Assembly (NCBI GenBank): GCA_023387335.1 | Contig: JAEWIF010000017.1 | Location: 38,108-102,107, forward strand | DNA length: 64,000 bases | Direction of reading: 5' to 3' | Source: Pseudomonadota bacterium | Lineage (GTDB): Bacteria; Pseudomonadota; Gammaproteobacteria; Burkholderiales; Burkholderiaceae_C | Shown: in pieces, positions 1 through 8,458 of the stretch | How positions within the stretch are numbered: the first letter of the stretch is position 1 | Layout: each line of letters opens with the position of its first letter | Translations under genes and position numbers: made by a program | Notes under the pieces: model-generated | What the model saw: only the letters and a program-made list of their open reading frames with translations | Told to the model about the DNA's origin: nothing | The model's database searches: none

Positions 1-165
1 GCTGGTAGCCGCCGCCGCGCGCAGGCGGCTGTTTCGGCTGCTCGGCGAGCGCCTCGGGCTCGACCTTCTGCGAAGGCACCAGGCTGGCCACCGCGGCGAC
101 GGCGCCGGTGGTGGCCGCCGCGCCGAACAGGGTCCGGCGGGAAAGCTTGTTGTGGGACTGGCTCA
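1..165 (-). CDS. Formate dehydrogenase region Tat-signal protein (N-terminal part)
   Basis: Only the first 55 codons lie in the window; the gene runs off the left edge. The visible part starts with a twin-arginine motif (SRRTLFGAA) followed by a hydrophobic alanine-rich stretch, then a polar, Pro/Gln/Gly-rich segment. This matches the small Tat-targeted proteins encoded just before formate dehydrogenase alpha subunits. An AAGGAG ribosome site sits 7 bases before the ATG. It follows the TorD-type chaperone gene on the same strand, so the formate dehydrogenase catalytic genes are expected to the left. Family known; exact role unclear. Confidence 0.8.
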
Positions 166-301
166 TTGCTGGTCTCCTTGGATGACTGCGCGCGTTGGCA
201 TGCTTATGCAGGGCCGAGCATATCTAAACGTATCAATCCGCACGACAGGGAAAAGCCTCAACCAGAAAGTTTGCTCGGGTATGCGCAGGGTACGCCGCGA
301 G

Positions 302-324
302 GCTGCACGGTGCGCGCGTGCAGC
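302..324. other. Hairpin in the 190-bp gap between the TorD-type gene and the Tat protein gene
   Basis: GCTGCACG (302-309) and CGTGCAGC (317-324) form an 8-bp stem with a 7-base loop just downstream of the chaperone gene. There is no T-run on the minus strand after it, so it is not a standard intrinsic terminator. The rest of the gap (190-290) is less GC-rich and could hold a promoter for the genes to the left, but I could not define -35/-10 boxes. Confidence 0.35.
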
Positions 325-355
325 ATCGGGAAAAACCCCAATGGGAGAGCGAGGC

Positions 356-976
356 TCAGGACAGCAGGTCGAAACCCTGCTGTTCGACGCTGATGAACGC
401 CTGCGTGAAGCCGGCCAACGCCGAATAGAAACGCGCGCGGGGGTGCGCGGTGATGGTCTCGCACAGCGCGCCCGTCCAGGGCTGCAGGTGGCGAGTGAAG
501 AACTCGCGCTGGCGAGTGAGGTTGGCAACTTCCACGTCGTCGCCGGCTATGAGGTACCGCATCACTTCGCAGAGATACGCGACGTGGTCCTCGGTCTCGG
601 GCATCGCCTCGTCGCGCGACAGGCCGAGCGCCTGCAGGTCGTCGCGCAGCTGCGCGAGCGGCCGCTCATTGAGGAAGCCGCTCATGTAGTGAGAACCAAA
701 GAGGTAGATGTCGGGTTTGCCCACGCCGCCGAACAACGCGTCGTACTCCGACGCGATGTCGGCGTCGGACTCGGCGCGCGCCGAGCCGACCAGCTGCCGC
801 CACGGCTCCTCGAGGAACGCGCCGGCGGCCGGCGCCTCGGTCACGGCCACGCGCAGCGCGCCGAGCAGTTCGGGGCCGGGCGGCGCGTAATAGAGCTGGG
901 CGAGCAGGCCGTAGATCTCGGCGCGGGCGGTTTCCTCGTCCAGCGCGGAGCTGGTCTGCAGCAGGTCAGCGGACAT
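356..976 (-). CDS. TorD/DmsD-family molecular chaperone of the formate dehydrogenase cluster
   Basis: 206 aa, all-helical in appearance, with the family features YGLLAQLYY near the N-terminus, EYDALFGG around residue 78 and a GSHYMSGFLNERPL segment around 93-106. TorD-family proteins bind twin-arginine leader peptides and help insert the molybdopterin cofactor into oxidoreductases in the cytoplasm. The start overlaps the end of the polyferredoxin gene by 11 bp, so the two are translationally coupled. The next gene encodes a Tat-signal protein, which fits a chaperone for a formate dehydrogenase exported or matured through the Tat system. The specific client is inferred from context. Confidence 0.88.
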   Translation of the reverse strand: MSADLLQTSSALDEETARAEIYGLLAQLYYAPPGPELLGALRVAVTEAPAAGAFLEEPWRQLVGSARAESDADIASEYDALFGGVGKPDIYLFGSHYMSGFLNERPLAQLRDDLQALGLSRDEAMPETEDHVAYLCEVMRYLIAGDDVEVANLTRQREFFTRHLQPWTGALCETITAHPRARFYSALAGFTQAFISVEQQGFDLLS

Positions 977-3044
977 CGGTGATCTTGGTTTCGTCCTGGG
1001 CCGAGTAGATGTCGATCACGCGGCAGTCGGAGCACATCTTCAGGCGCTCGAGCGCGGCGCCCTGGAACATGGAGTGGCCGGCCAGCTTGCCGAGCATGGC
1101 CTCGACCGCCTTGAGCGTGCCGAACGGCTTGCCGCAGCGCACGCAGCCGTAGGGCCGGGTCTCGTTGATCACGCGCGGCTCGCGCCGTTCGGGCGTGAGC
1201 AGCAGGCGCGGCTGCAGCGTGATGGCGCTCTCCGGGCAGGTGGTGGCGCAAAGACCGCACTGCACGCAGTTCTTCTCGATGAAGCGCAGTTGCGGCGCCT
1301 GCGGGTTGTCCTGCAGCGCGCTGGATGGGCAGGCGCTCACGCAGCTCATGCACAGCGTGCAGCGGTCCTTGTCGACGACGATGCTGCCGAAGGGCGAGCC
1401 CTCGGGCGGCAACTCGATGGCGTCCGGCTTCGCGGGCGCCAGCGCGACCAGGTGGTCGAGCGCGAGATCCAGCGTCGACCGCTTCTCGGCCGCGACGGCG
1501 AAGCGCGCCGGCTCCTTGGGTCCCTGCTGCCGCGTGGCGCGCAGCGATTGCAGCGCCTGGTTGAGCGCCAGCGCCGAGCCGGCCTGCACGAGTTCGAAAT
1601 GCACGCCGGCATAACCCAGCCCGCTGACGATGGCCTGCGCCACCGCCATCTGGGCCTTCAGCCCGTCCAGGTACTGCGGCGCCTCCTCGGCGGTGGTGAG
1701 CACGACCACCTGCCGCGCGCCGAACGCGATGGCGGACAGCCACAGGTCGACGCCCAGGCTCGCGGTGTGCCACAGCGCCACCGGGATCACGTTGGCGGGC
1801 ACGCCCTGGGCTTGGCCCAGGCGCGCGGCGCGGCCCAGGTCCTCGACCATCGCCTGGCCGGCCTCCTGGCTGTGGAACAGCACGGTGGGCTCGCGGCCGC
1901 CGGCCTGCAGGTAGGAAGCCAGCAGCGTGCGCAGCTTCAGCCCCTGCTCGCCGGCGCGCGGGTACGCGTACGTCAGCGCGCCGGTCGGGCAGACCGTGGT
2001 GCAGGCGCCGCAGCCCACGCACAGGTTCGGATTGACCTTGATCTGCTGGCGCGACGGTTCGCTGGAGATGGCCGCGGCCGAGCAGATCTCGACGCAGGCG
2101 TTGCAGCCGATCTTCTCGTTGCGGCTGTGGGCGCACAGCTTCTGCTTGTAGACGAAGAAGCGGGGCTTGTCGAACTCGCCGACCAGCTCGCGCAGCTTCA
2201 GCAGCGTGGGCAGGTCGCGGCCGTCCCAGCGCAGGTAGCCCTGCGGCGCGGCGTGCTGCGAGAAGGCCGAGGCCTCGCGCAGGTCGAGCACGAGGTCGAA
2301 GGTTTCGCTCTGCGACCGCGGCTCGCGCTGGAAGTCGATGGCGCCGGCGGCCTCGCACACCTTCACGCAGGCGCGGTGGCTCTTGCAGCGGTCCATGTCG
2401 ATCTGGTAGTCCAGGCCGATGGCGCCTTCGGGGCAGACGGCGACGCAGGCGTTGCAGCGGGTGCAGAGGTCCAGGTCGATCGGGTTGGTGGCCGTCCAGT
2501 CGAACTGGAAGGCGCCCAGCCAGCCGGTGAGCGAATCGACGCGACCCGACAGCACCGGGTACTTGTGCTCCTGCATGCCGGGGCCGCCGGTGGAGAACAG
2601 CGTGACGTCCAGGACGTCCTCGACCATCGCCGCGGCGCGCTCGGCATCCTGCAGCCGGCCGATGATCAGGACGCGGCCTTCGCTCTTGTAGGTGACGGTG
2701 GGGACCGGCTCGGGCTCGGGCAGGCGCGCGGCGGCCAGGAGGGCCGCAATCTTGGGCATGGCCTCGCGCGCGTCGCGGCTCCAGCCGCCGGTCTCGCGGA
2801 TGTTGACGAAGTGGACGGGCGACACCGCGCCTTCGGTCTGCGAGCCGACTTCGGCGAACAGCTTCTTCTCCTGCGTGCAGGCGACGACCACGTCCTCGCC
2901 GGACTTGATGGCCTGCTGGAAGGCGCCGGCCTGGCGCCGGCACAGGCTGCTGTGCAGCGGCAGGCCGGGCTCACCCAGTGCCGCGCCCAGCTTCTGCGGG
3001 TCCAGCGGCATCGTCTTGTTGCAGTCGCAGATCAGGGTCGGCAT
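966..3044 (-). CDS. Polyferredoxin, 4Fe-4S protein of the formate dehydrogenase cluster
   Basis: About 692 aa from the MPTLICDCNKTM start; an in-frame start 15 codons upstream (3089) is possible but lacks a better ribosome site. It carries several Cys-rich [4Fe-4S] clusters: CTRCNACVAVCP (from about residue 194), CNACVEIC, CVGCGACTTVCP, CTLCMSCVSACP, CVQCGLCATTCP and a final CVRCG. It is a known companion of DUF3305/DUF3306 and TorD genes next to molybdenum/tungsten formate dehydrogenases and probably moves electrons or aids maturation; the exact partner is not shown. It lacks a signal peptide, so cytoplasmic. The 5' end lies inside the DUF3306 gene in another frame (74-bp overlap). Confidence 0.87.
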   Translation of the reverse strand: MPTLICDCNKTMPLDPQKLGAALGEPGLPLHSSLCRRQAGAFQQAIKSGEDVVVACTQEKKLFAEVGSQTEGAVSPVHFVNIRETGGWSRDAREAMPKIAALLAAARLPEPEPVPTVTYKSEGRVLIIGRLQDAERAAAMVEDVLDVTLFSTGGPGMQEHKYPVLSGRVDSLTGWLGAFQFDWTATNPIDLDLCTRCNACVAVCPEGAIGLDYQIDMDRCKSHRACVKVCEAAGAIDFQREPRSQSETFDLVLDLREASAFSQHAAPQGYLRWDGRDLPTLLKLRELVGEFDKPRFFVYKQKLCAHSRNEKIGCNACVEICSAAAISSEPSRQQIKVNPNLCVGCGACTTVCPTGALTYAYPRAGEQGLKLRTLLASYLQAGGREPTVLFHSQEAGQAMVEDLGRAARLGQAQGVPANVIPVALWHTASLGVDLWLSAIAFGARQVVVLTTAEEAPQYLDGLKAQMAVAQAIVSGLGYAGVHFELVQAGSALALNQALQSLRATRQQGPKEPARFAVAAEKRSTLDLALDHLVALAPAKPDAIELPPEGSPFGSIVVDKDRCTLCMSCVSACPSSALQDNPQAPQLRFIEKNCVQCGLCATTCPESAITLQPRLLLTPERREPRVINETRPYGCVRCGKPFGTLKAVEAMLGKLAGHSMFQGAALERLKMCSDCRVIDIYSAQDETKITDVR

Positions 3045-3627
3045 CGGATTCAGGGGGTACTGCAGGCGGAGATAGGTTCTCCGGTCCATAGGCCGAAGAT
3101 GAACCGGACTGTGCCACGGAAACCTCGCCCTTCATCTCCGCACCATCCCTTGCCCCGGCAGCCGGCTCGTCTTTCGCGACGGCCTTGCGTTCTTCTTCAC
3201 GCTCCTCGTCGCGGAAGAGCCCCAGGAAGCGGCCGCTGACCAACTGCCTCATCATCGATTCGGGGATCGGGTCGGGCTTGCCGTAGTCGTCGATGTAGAC
3301 ATCCAGTCCGTCCATCACGTTGAAGTGCGGATCGGAGAAGAGCTTCTTCATCGCGGCGTTCTTCACTTCGGGCGAGACGTCGGCCTTGACGAAGCGGGTG
3401 AAGTCGGAGGTGGGCGTGAGGGCGTGCGCGTCTTCCAGGGTGGGCGGCGGCGGCGGCAACGGCGCGGCGACCTCTTCGCTCGCCTTCCCGGCCGCGGGAG
3501 AAGGCGGGGGCGAGGGCTGCGGCGGCACCTCGACCTTCGCCTCCCGCACCGGCTCGGCCTCCACGGGCCGCCCTTCCTTCACATCCAGCTTGCGCCGCGA
3601 CCAGCGGCCCAGGAAGCCGTCAGCCAC
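2971..3627 (-). CDS. DUF3306 domain protein
   Basis: About 218 aa from a GTG start (VADGFLGRWSRRK). This GTG has GGAGG five bases upstream and is preferred to a GTG four codons earlier (3639). The N-terminal FLGRWSRRK signature and the central TRFVKADVSPEVKNAAMKKLF segment with the FNVMDGLDVYIDDY motif are typical of DUF3306. The region between is rich in Pro/Ala/Glu and likely disordered. It overlaps the DUF3305 gene by 8 bp upstream and the polyferredoxin gene by 74 bp downstream. The family occurs only as part of formate dehydrogenase clusters; function is not established. Confidence 0.82.
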   Translation of the reverse strand: MADGFLGRWSRRKLDVKEGRPVEAEPVREAKVEVPPQPSPPPSPAAGKASEEVAAPLPPPPPTLEDAHALTPTSDFTRFVKADVSPEVKNAAMKKLFSDPHFNVMDGLDVYIDDYGKPDPIPESMMRQLVSGRFLGLFRDEEREEERKAVAKDEPAAGARDGAEMKGEVSVAQSGSSSAYGPENLSPPAVPPESDADPDLRLQQDDAAGPAEAGRGTG

Positions 3628-4168
3628 CTTCGCCTCCACCGTACTTCTTGCCGGTAGTCACCGACGCCGGATTGCCGAAGCGGTCCTGCAGCGGCTTGAA
3701 GCTCTCCGGCCGCTTGCGCTTGCGCGGCTCGGGCACGTAGTGGTGGTCGGCGAACTCGCGCATCCAGGCGATCACCTCGGCCGGCGCGGGCACCTGCTCC
3801 ACCGTCTCCTGAGCGTCGAGCCAGCGGCCGGCGTCGTGGTAGCTGAGCGTCACGATCTCGGGCCGCGCGATCGGCTCTTCGGCCACGGTGGCCCGCTCCT
3901 CCATGCGCCACATCACGAACCAGCACGGCGCGGGCGTGGTGGCGTTCAGGTAGTAGCCCTCGCAGTCGTCGCGGAACAGCTCGACCCGGAAGCCCGGATG
4001 CAGCCAGCGCTCCTCGCGCTCGTCCACGAAGATGCGGCGCGGCTCGCTGCCGAACGCGGCTTCCTGCGGCACCACGTCCGCCAGCTCCCAGCGGAACGGC
4101 TGCCAGCGGTTGTCCTGCTTCACGCGCCGCATCACGACGGCGACGTCCAGGCCCGGGCGCGGATTCAC
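3620..4168 (-). CDS. DUF3305 domain protein
   Basis: 182 aa from a GTG start with AGGAG seven bases upstream. DUF3305 hallmarks are visible: VAVVMRR near the N-terminus, RWQPFRWEL, the LFRDDCEGYYLN segment and the PCWFVMWRM stretch, followed by a basic RKRKRP tail region. It is always found with DUF3306, a polyferredoxin and a TorD chaperone beside metal-dependent formate dehydrogenases; the molecular role is unknown. The gene begins 9 bp after the mrp stop, so mrp may be the first gene of this transcript. Confidence 0.85.
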   Translation of the reverse strand: MNPRPGLDVAVVMRRVKQDNRWQPFRWELADVVPQEAAFGSEPRRIFVDEREERWLHPGFRVELFRDDCEGYYLNATTPAPCWFVMWRMEERATVAEEPIARPEIVTLSYHDAGRWLDAQETVEQVPAPAEVIAWMREFADHHYVPEPRKRKRPESFKPLQDRFGNPASVTTGKKYGGGEGG

Positions 4169-4177
4169 GGCTGGCTC

Positions 4178-5266
4178 CTAGGTGTTCTTGGAGACGGTGA
4201 TGGTCGGGAACTTCGCCGAGAAGTCCTTCGCCTTGGACGCGATGCGGATCGCCACCTGGCGCGCCACGTCCTTGTAGATGCCGGCCAGCTTGCCGTCCGG
4301 ATCGGCCATCACGGTCGGACGGCCGGCGTCGGCCTGCTGGCGGATGTTGATGTCCAGCGGCAGCGCGCCCAGGTAGTTGAGATTGCGCTCGGCCGCGTAG
4401 CGCTGGCCGCCGCCCTCGCCGAAGATGTGCTCGGCGTGGCCGCAGTTGCTGCACACGTGCACCGCCATGTTCTCCACCAGGCCCAGGATCGGCACGCCGA
4501 CCTTCTCGAACATGGCCACGGCCTTGCGCGCGTCCAGCAGCGCGATGTCCTGCGGCGTGGTGACGATCACCGCGCCCGTCATCGGCACGCGCTGCGACAG
4601 CGTGAGCTGGATGTCGCCGGTGCCGGGCGGCAGGTCGACCACCAGGTAGTCGAGGTCGCGCCAGTTGGTCTGGCGCAGCAGTTGCTCCAGCGCCTGCGTG
4701 GCCATGGGGCCGCGCCAGATCATGGCCTCGTCCTGGTTGACCAGGAAGCCGATCGACATGACCTGCACGCCGTAGTTCTCCAGCGGCTCCATGGTCTTGC
4801 CGTCTTCGCTCTCGGGACGGCCGTCGATGCCCATCATCATCGGCTGGCTGGGACCGTAGATGTCGGCGTCCAGCAGGCCGACCGAAGCACCCTCGGCGGC
4901 CAGCGCCAGCGCCAGGTTGACGGCGGTGGTGCTCTTGCCCACCCCGCCCTTGCCCGAGGCGACGGCGATGATGTTCTTCACGTTGGGCATCAGCTGCACG
5001 CCGCGCTGGACGGCATGGGCGATCACCTTGGTGCTGACGTTGACCGACACGTTGGACACGCCCGGCACGCCGCGCACCGCGGCGACCGCGGCCTGGCGCA
5101 GCGCGGGCACCTGGCTCTTCGCGGGATAACCGAGCTCCAGGTCGAACGCGACGTCGCCGCCGTTCACCTGCAGGTTCCTGACCGCCTTGGTGGAAACGAA
5201 ATCGTGGCCCGTGTTCGGGTCCTTCACGGCCGCCAGGGCGGCCAGCACTTGCTCTTGCGTTGGCAT
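4178..5266 (-). CDS. mrp: Iron-sulfur cluster carrier protein, Mrp/ApbC family
   Basis: 362 aa. An N-terminal MIP18/DUF59-like domain (about 1-80) precedes a P-loop ATPase whose deviant Walker A motif GKGGVGKST lies at about 105-113. The CSNCGH motif near residue 275 is the CxxC that binds a bridging [4Fe-4S] cluster between two subunits. Mrp/ApbC proteins load Fe-S clusters onto apo-enzymes in the cytoplasm. Its position just upstream of the Fe-S-rich formate dehydrogenase accessory genes suggests it could serve them, though it is a general housekeeping protein normally found next to metG, as here. Confidence 0.95.
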   Translation of the reverse strand: MPTQEQVLAALAAVKDPNTGHDFVSTKAVRNLQVNGGDVAFDLELGYPAKSQVPALRQAAVAAVRGVPGVSNVSVNVSTKVIAHAVQRGVQLMPNVKNIIAVASGKGGVGKSTTAVNLALALAAEGASVGLLDADIYGPSQPMMMGIDGRPESEDGKTMEPLENYGVQVMSIGFLVNQDEAMIWRGPMATQALEQLLRQTNWRDLDYLVVDLPPGTGDIQLTLSQRVPMTGAVIVTTPQDIALLDARKAVAMFEKVGVPILGLVENMAVHVCSNCGHAEHIFGEGGGQRYAAERNLNYLGALPLDINIRQQADAGRPTVMADPDGKLAGIYKDVARQVAIRIASKAKDFSAKFPTITVSKNT

Positions 5267-5286
5267 CGGTGTCTCTCTTTACAAGG

Positions 5287-5292
5287 AGTTTA
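5287..5292 (-). promoter_or_regulatory. Possible -10 element for mrp
   Basis: Read on the minus strand this is TAAACT, 21 bases before the mrp ATG. No convincing -35 was found, so it is a weak prediction. Confidence 0.25.
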
Positions 5293-5405
5293 GCGACCGG
5301 CCGATGGCCTTCCCTCGGGCAATGGCGTAGAGGCGCAGGACGCAGTTGAAGCTCTTGGCCGACATGACAGCGGCGGTGCCGGGCCAAGGGGAGGGAGCCC
5401 CCGCC

Positions 5406-5411
5406 TAAAAT
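5406..5411 (+). promoter_or_regulatory. Possible -10 element for metG
   Basis: TAAAAT followed by CGCCGG, 29 bases upstream of the metG ATG, in the mrp-metG divergent gap. A similar TAAAATCG string occurs before the DUF3460-scpA-nadB genes, suggesting a shared -10 type. No clear -35. Confidence 0.35.
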
Positions 5412-5439
5412 CGCCGGTTCCCCGCGCCCCCACAACACC

Positions 5440-7494
5440 ATGCCCCAGCGCAAGCTTTTCGTCACCACCGCCCTGCCGTACGCCAACGGCAAGTTCCACA
5501 TCGGCCACATCATGGAATACATCCAGGCCGACATCTGGGTGCGCCACCAGCGCATGGGCGGGCACATGGTGCATTTCGTCGGCGCGGACGATGCGCACGG
5601 CGCGCCGATCATGATCGCGGCCGAGAAGGCCGGGAAGACGCCGCAGCAGTTCGTGGCCGAGATCGCGGCCGGGCGCAAGGAATACATCGACGGCTTCCAC
5701 GTCCGGTTCGACAACTGGCACTCCACGGACAGCCCCGAGAACACCGACCTCGCCCAGGGCATCTACAAGGCGCTGAAGGCGCGCGGGCTGGTGTCCACGC
5801 GGACCATCGAGCAGTTCTACGACCCGGTCAAGGGCATGTTCCTGCCGGACCGCTACATCAAGGGCGAGTGCCCCACCTGCCACGCCAAGGACCAGTACGG
5901 CGACAGCTGCGAGGTCTGCAGCAGCGTCTACTCGCCCACCCAGCTGATCGAGCCCTATTCGGTGCTGACCGGCGCCAAGCCCGAGCTGCGCAGCTCCGAC
6001 CACTACTTCTTCCGCCTGTCCGATCCCGCCGTGGTCGAGTTCCTCAAGGGCTGGACCCAGGACGGCAAGCTGCAGGCCGAGATGGCGAAGAAGGCCAGCG
6101 AGTGGTTCGAGGCCGGCATGGCCGACTGGGACATCAGCCGCGACGCGCCCTACTTCGGCATCGAGATCCCCGACGCGCCCGGCAAGTACTTCTACGTCTG
6201 GCTGGACGCGCCCATCGGCTACCTGGCCAGCCTGAAGAACCACTTCGACAAGGGCCAGGCGCGCGACCACTGGCACGAGCCCTCGCGCACGCCGCTGTCC
6301 TTCGACCAGTTCATCGCCGACCCGGCCGTCGAGCAGGTGCACTTCATCGGCAAGGACATCGTGTATTTCCACACGCTGTTCTGGCCGGCGATGCTGCAGT
6401 TCTCCGGCCGCAAGACGCCCAGCCAGATCAACGTGCACGGCTTCATCAACGTCGGCGGCGAGAAGATGAGCAAGAGCCGCGGCACCGGCATCGACCCGCT
6501 GCGCTACCTGGCGCTGGGCATGAACCCCGAGTGGATGCGCTACTACATCGCGGCCAAGCTCAACGGCAAGGTCGAGGACGTGGAATTCAACCCCGAGGAC
6601 TTCGTCGCGCGGGTGAACGCCGACCTGATCGGCAAGTACGTGAACATCGCCAGCCGCGCCGCCAAGTTCGTGCCGGGCGGCAAGTTGCTGGGCCCGTTCT
6701 CGGTGCTCGAAGAACGCGCCACCCGGCTGGTCGACGACGTGCGCAACCTCTACGAAGGCCGCGAGTACGGCAAGGCCGTGCGCGAGATCATGGCCTTCGC
6801 CGACGACGTGAACCTGCACTTCGACGGCGCCGCGCCCTGGAAGCTGGCCAAGGAAGGCCAGCAGGAGAAGGCCGCGCTGGTCTGCTCCGAGTGCCTGGAG
6901 GCGTTCAAGGTGATGACCGCCTGCCTGAAGCCCATCCTGCCGGCGCTGGCCAGGGAAGCCGAGGCGTTCCTGAAGTGCGCGCCGCTGGACTGGGACAACG
7001 CCACCACGCCGCTGGGCGCGGGGCATGTGGTCGGGGACTACAAGCACCTGATGCAGCGCGTCGATCCCAAGCAGATGGATCTGCTGTTCGAGCCGCCGGC
7101 GCAGGCGAGCGTGGAGGCCCCCAAGGAAGTGCCGGGCGGCGAAGAACTCGCGCCGGCGATCACGATCGACGACTTCGCCAAGATCGACCTTCGCATCGCG
7201 AAGATCGTCCAGTGCGAAGCCGTCGAAGGCTCGACCAAGCTGCTGCGCCTGACGCTGGACGCCGGCGAGGGCCGCACCCGCAACGTGTTCTCGGGCATCG
7301 CCTCGGCCTACAAGCCGGAGGACCTCGTCGGCAAGCTCACCGTGATGGTCGCCAACCTCGCGCCGCGCAAGATGAAGTTCGGCGTGAGCGAAGGCATGGT
7401 GCTGGCCGCCAGCCACGCCGACGAGAAGGCCCAGCCGGGGATCTACGTGCTCAACCCGTGGCCGGGCGCGCAGCCCGGGATGCGGGTTCGCTGA
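5440..7494 (+). CDS. metG: Methionine--tRNA ligase
   Basis: 684 aa, normal length for the long bacterial form. The class I signature HIGH lies in KFHIGHIMEY (about residue 18), the zinc knuckle is CPTCHAKDQYGDSCEVC (about 144-160), and KMSKS is at about 342. The last 110 residues form the C-terminal tRNA-binding domain (TIDDFAKIDLRIAKI). It charges tRNA-Met in the cytoplasm. It diverges from mrp, a common arrangement. The last 44 bp overlap the end of the convergent LysR gene. Confidence 0.98.
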   Translation: MPQRKLFVTTALPYANGKFHIGHIMEYIQADIWVRHQRMGGHMVHFVGADDAHGAPIMIAAEKAGKTPQQFVAEIAAGRKEYIDGFHVRFDNWHSTDSPENTDLAQGIYKALKARGLVSTRTIEQFYDPVKGMFLPDRYIKGECPTCHAKDQYGDSCEVCSSVYSPTQLIEPYSVLTGAKPELRSSDHYFFRLSDPAVVEFLKGWTQDGKLQAEMAKKASEWFEAGMADWDISRDAPYFGIEIPDAPGKYFYVWLDAPIGYLASLKNHFDKGQARDHWHEPSRTPLSFDQFIADPAVEQVHFIGKDIVYFHTLFWPAMLQFSGRKTPSQINVHGFINVGGEKMSKSRGTGIDPLRYLALGMNPEWMRYYIAAKLNGKVEDVEFNPEDFVARVNADLIGKYVNIASRAAKFVPGGKLLGPFSVLEERATRLVDDVRNLYEGREYGKAVREIMAFADDVNLHFDGAAPWKLAKEGQQEKAALVCSECLEAFKVMTACLKPILPALAREAEAFLKCAPLDWDNATTPLGAGHVVGDYKHLMQRVDPKQMDLLFEPPAQASVEAPKEVPGGEELAPAITIDDFAKIDLRIAKIVQCEAVEGSTKLLRLTLDAGEGRTRNVFSGIASAYKPEDLVGKLTVMVANLAPRKMKFGVSEGMVLAASHADEKAQPGIYVLNPWPGAQPGMRVR

Positions 7495-8377
7495 CCGCGG
7501 CCTGGCCCAGCAGCCAGGCTTCGAAGCGCTCCGCCGCCGGATGCGCGCCCATCGCGCGGCGGCGGCACAGGTAGTAGCCGCGGCCGGTGGAAGCGAAGCC
7601 GGGCACCGGCATCACCAGCCGGCCTGCGGCCAGGTCGGCTTCCACCATGCACTTCTGGACGACCGCGACGCCCATGCCCGCGCGCGCGGCTTCGATCAGG
7701 TTCACCACCAGGTCGAAGCCGGTGCCGCGCCAGCGGGCCGGCAGCCCGGCCCCCATCGCATTGGCCCACAAGGTCCAGTTGTCGGGATAGCTGGAGTGGT
7801 AGAGCAGCGGCTGCGCCAGCAGCTCGGCGGGCGCGGTCAGCCCGGCGAAGCGCGGCGCGCCGACGGCGACGATCTCGCGGCCGACCAGGTAGCTGGCGGC
7901 CACCTGCCGCGGCCAGCCCTGCCGCGCCTGGCGCTTGAGCACGATCCACAGGTCGACGTCGTCGCGCTGGAAATCGTCCTCGCGCTGGTACGGGCGGAAC
8001 TCCAGCTCGACTTCGGGATGGCGGGCGCGGAAGTCCTCGAGCCGCGGCAGCAGCCAGAGATTGCCCAGGCTGGTCACCACCGAGAGCCGCAGCCGCAGGC
8101 GATCGGGGCTGCGCTGCAGCTTCGCGGCGGCGTCCTCGAGAGCGGCGACCGGCCGCTCGACCAGGCGGCGCAGTTCCTCGCCGGCCGGCGTCAGGCGCAC
8201 GCCGGCGCCGGAGCGCGCGAACACGTCCACGCCGAGCTGCTCCTCCAGCCGCATCACCGCCCGGCTGATCGCCGCCTGCGTGACGAACAACTGGTCGGCG
8301 GCCTTGCGGAAGCTGCCCGTCGCGGCCACCGCCAGGAAGGCATGCAGTTCCACCAGCGAGGGACTCCGGATCGGCAT
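7451..8377 (-). CDS. LysR-family transcriptional regulator
   Basis: 308 aa. The N-terminal winged helix-turn-helix (about 8-66) contains LHAFLAVAATGSFRKAADQL and TQAAISRAVMRLEEQLG, and is followed by the two-lobed periplasmic-binding-like effector domain. It is divergent from the Bug protein gene with an 81-bp gap holding an inverted repeat, so it most likely controls the Bug/N-formylglutamate amidohydrolase pair. Its 3' end overlaps metG by 44 bp on the opposite strand. The effector is unknown. Confidence 0.92.
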   Translation of the reverse strand: MPIRSPSLVELHAFLAVAATGSFRKAADQLFVTQAAISRAVMRLEEQLGVDVFARSGAGVRLTPAGEELRRLVERPVAALEDAAAKLQRSPDRLRLRLSVVTSLGNLWLLPRLEDFRARHPEVELEFRPYQREDDFQRDDVDLWIVLKRQARQGWPRQVAASYLVGREIVAVGAPRFAGLTAPAELLAQPLLYHSSYPDNWTLWANAMGAGLPARWRGTGFDLVVNLIEAARAGMGVAVVQKCMVEADLAAGRLVMPVPGFASTGRGYYLCRRRAMGAHPAAERFEAWLLGQAAVSEPASRAARPATG

Positions 8378-8393
8378 GCTCCCGATTACAACA

Positions 8394-8408
8394 TGTCATC
8401 ACATGACA
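8394..8408. promoter_or_regulatory. Inverted repeat, likely LysR operator
   Basis: TGTCA-TCACA-TGACA, a perfect 5-bp inverted repeat with a 5-base spacer, in the 81-bp gap between the divergent LysR and Bug genes. LysR regulators bind T-N11-A type dyads in such positions. Role inferred from position and symmetry. Confidence 0.5.
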
Positions 8409-8458
8409 CGAAAAAGTCGTTTGTCCGCGCCGCCACGGACTCCTACCCTCGGCCGTTC

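Noticed and set aside
302..324. Terminator between the TorD-type gene and the Tat protein gene
   Set aside because: The hairpin lacks a T-run on the transcribed strand, and the genes are likely co-transcribed.
841..2943. Open frames of several hundred codons overlapping the polyferredoxin, and similar ones opposite metG, aspS, ubiB and others
   Set aside because: In DNA this GC-rich, frames opposite or shifted to real genes stay open by chance. Their translations are runs of Arg, Ala, Gly, Pro without motifs, while the overlapped genes have clear families.
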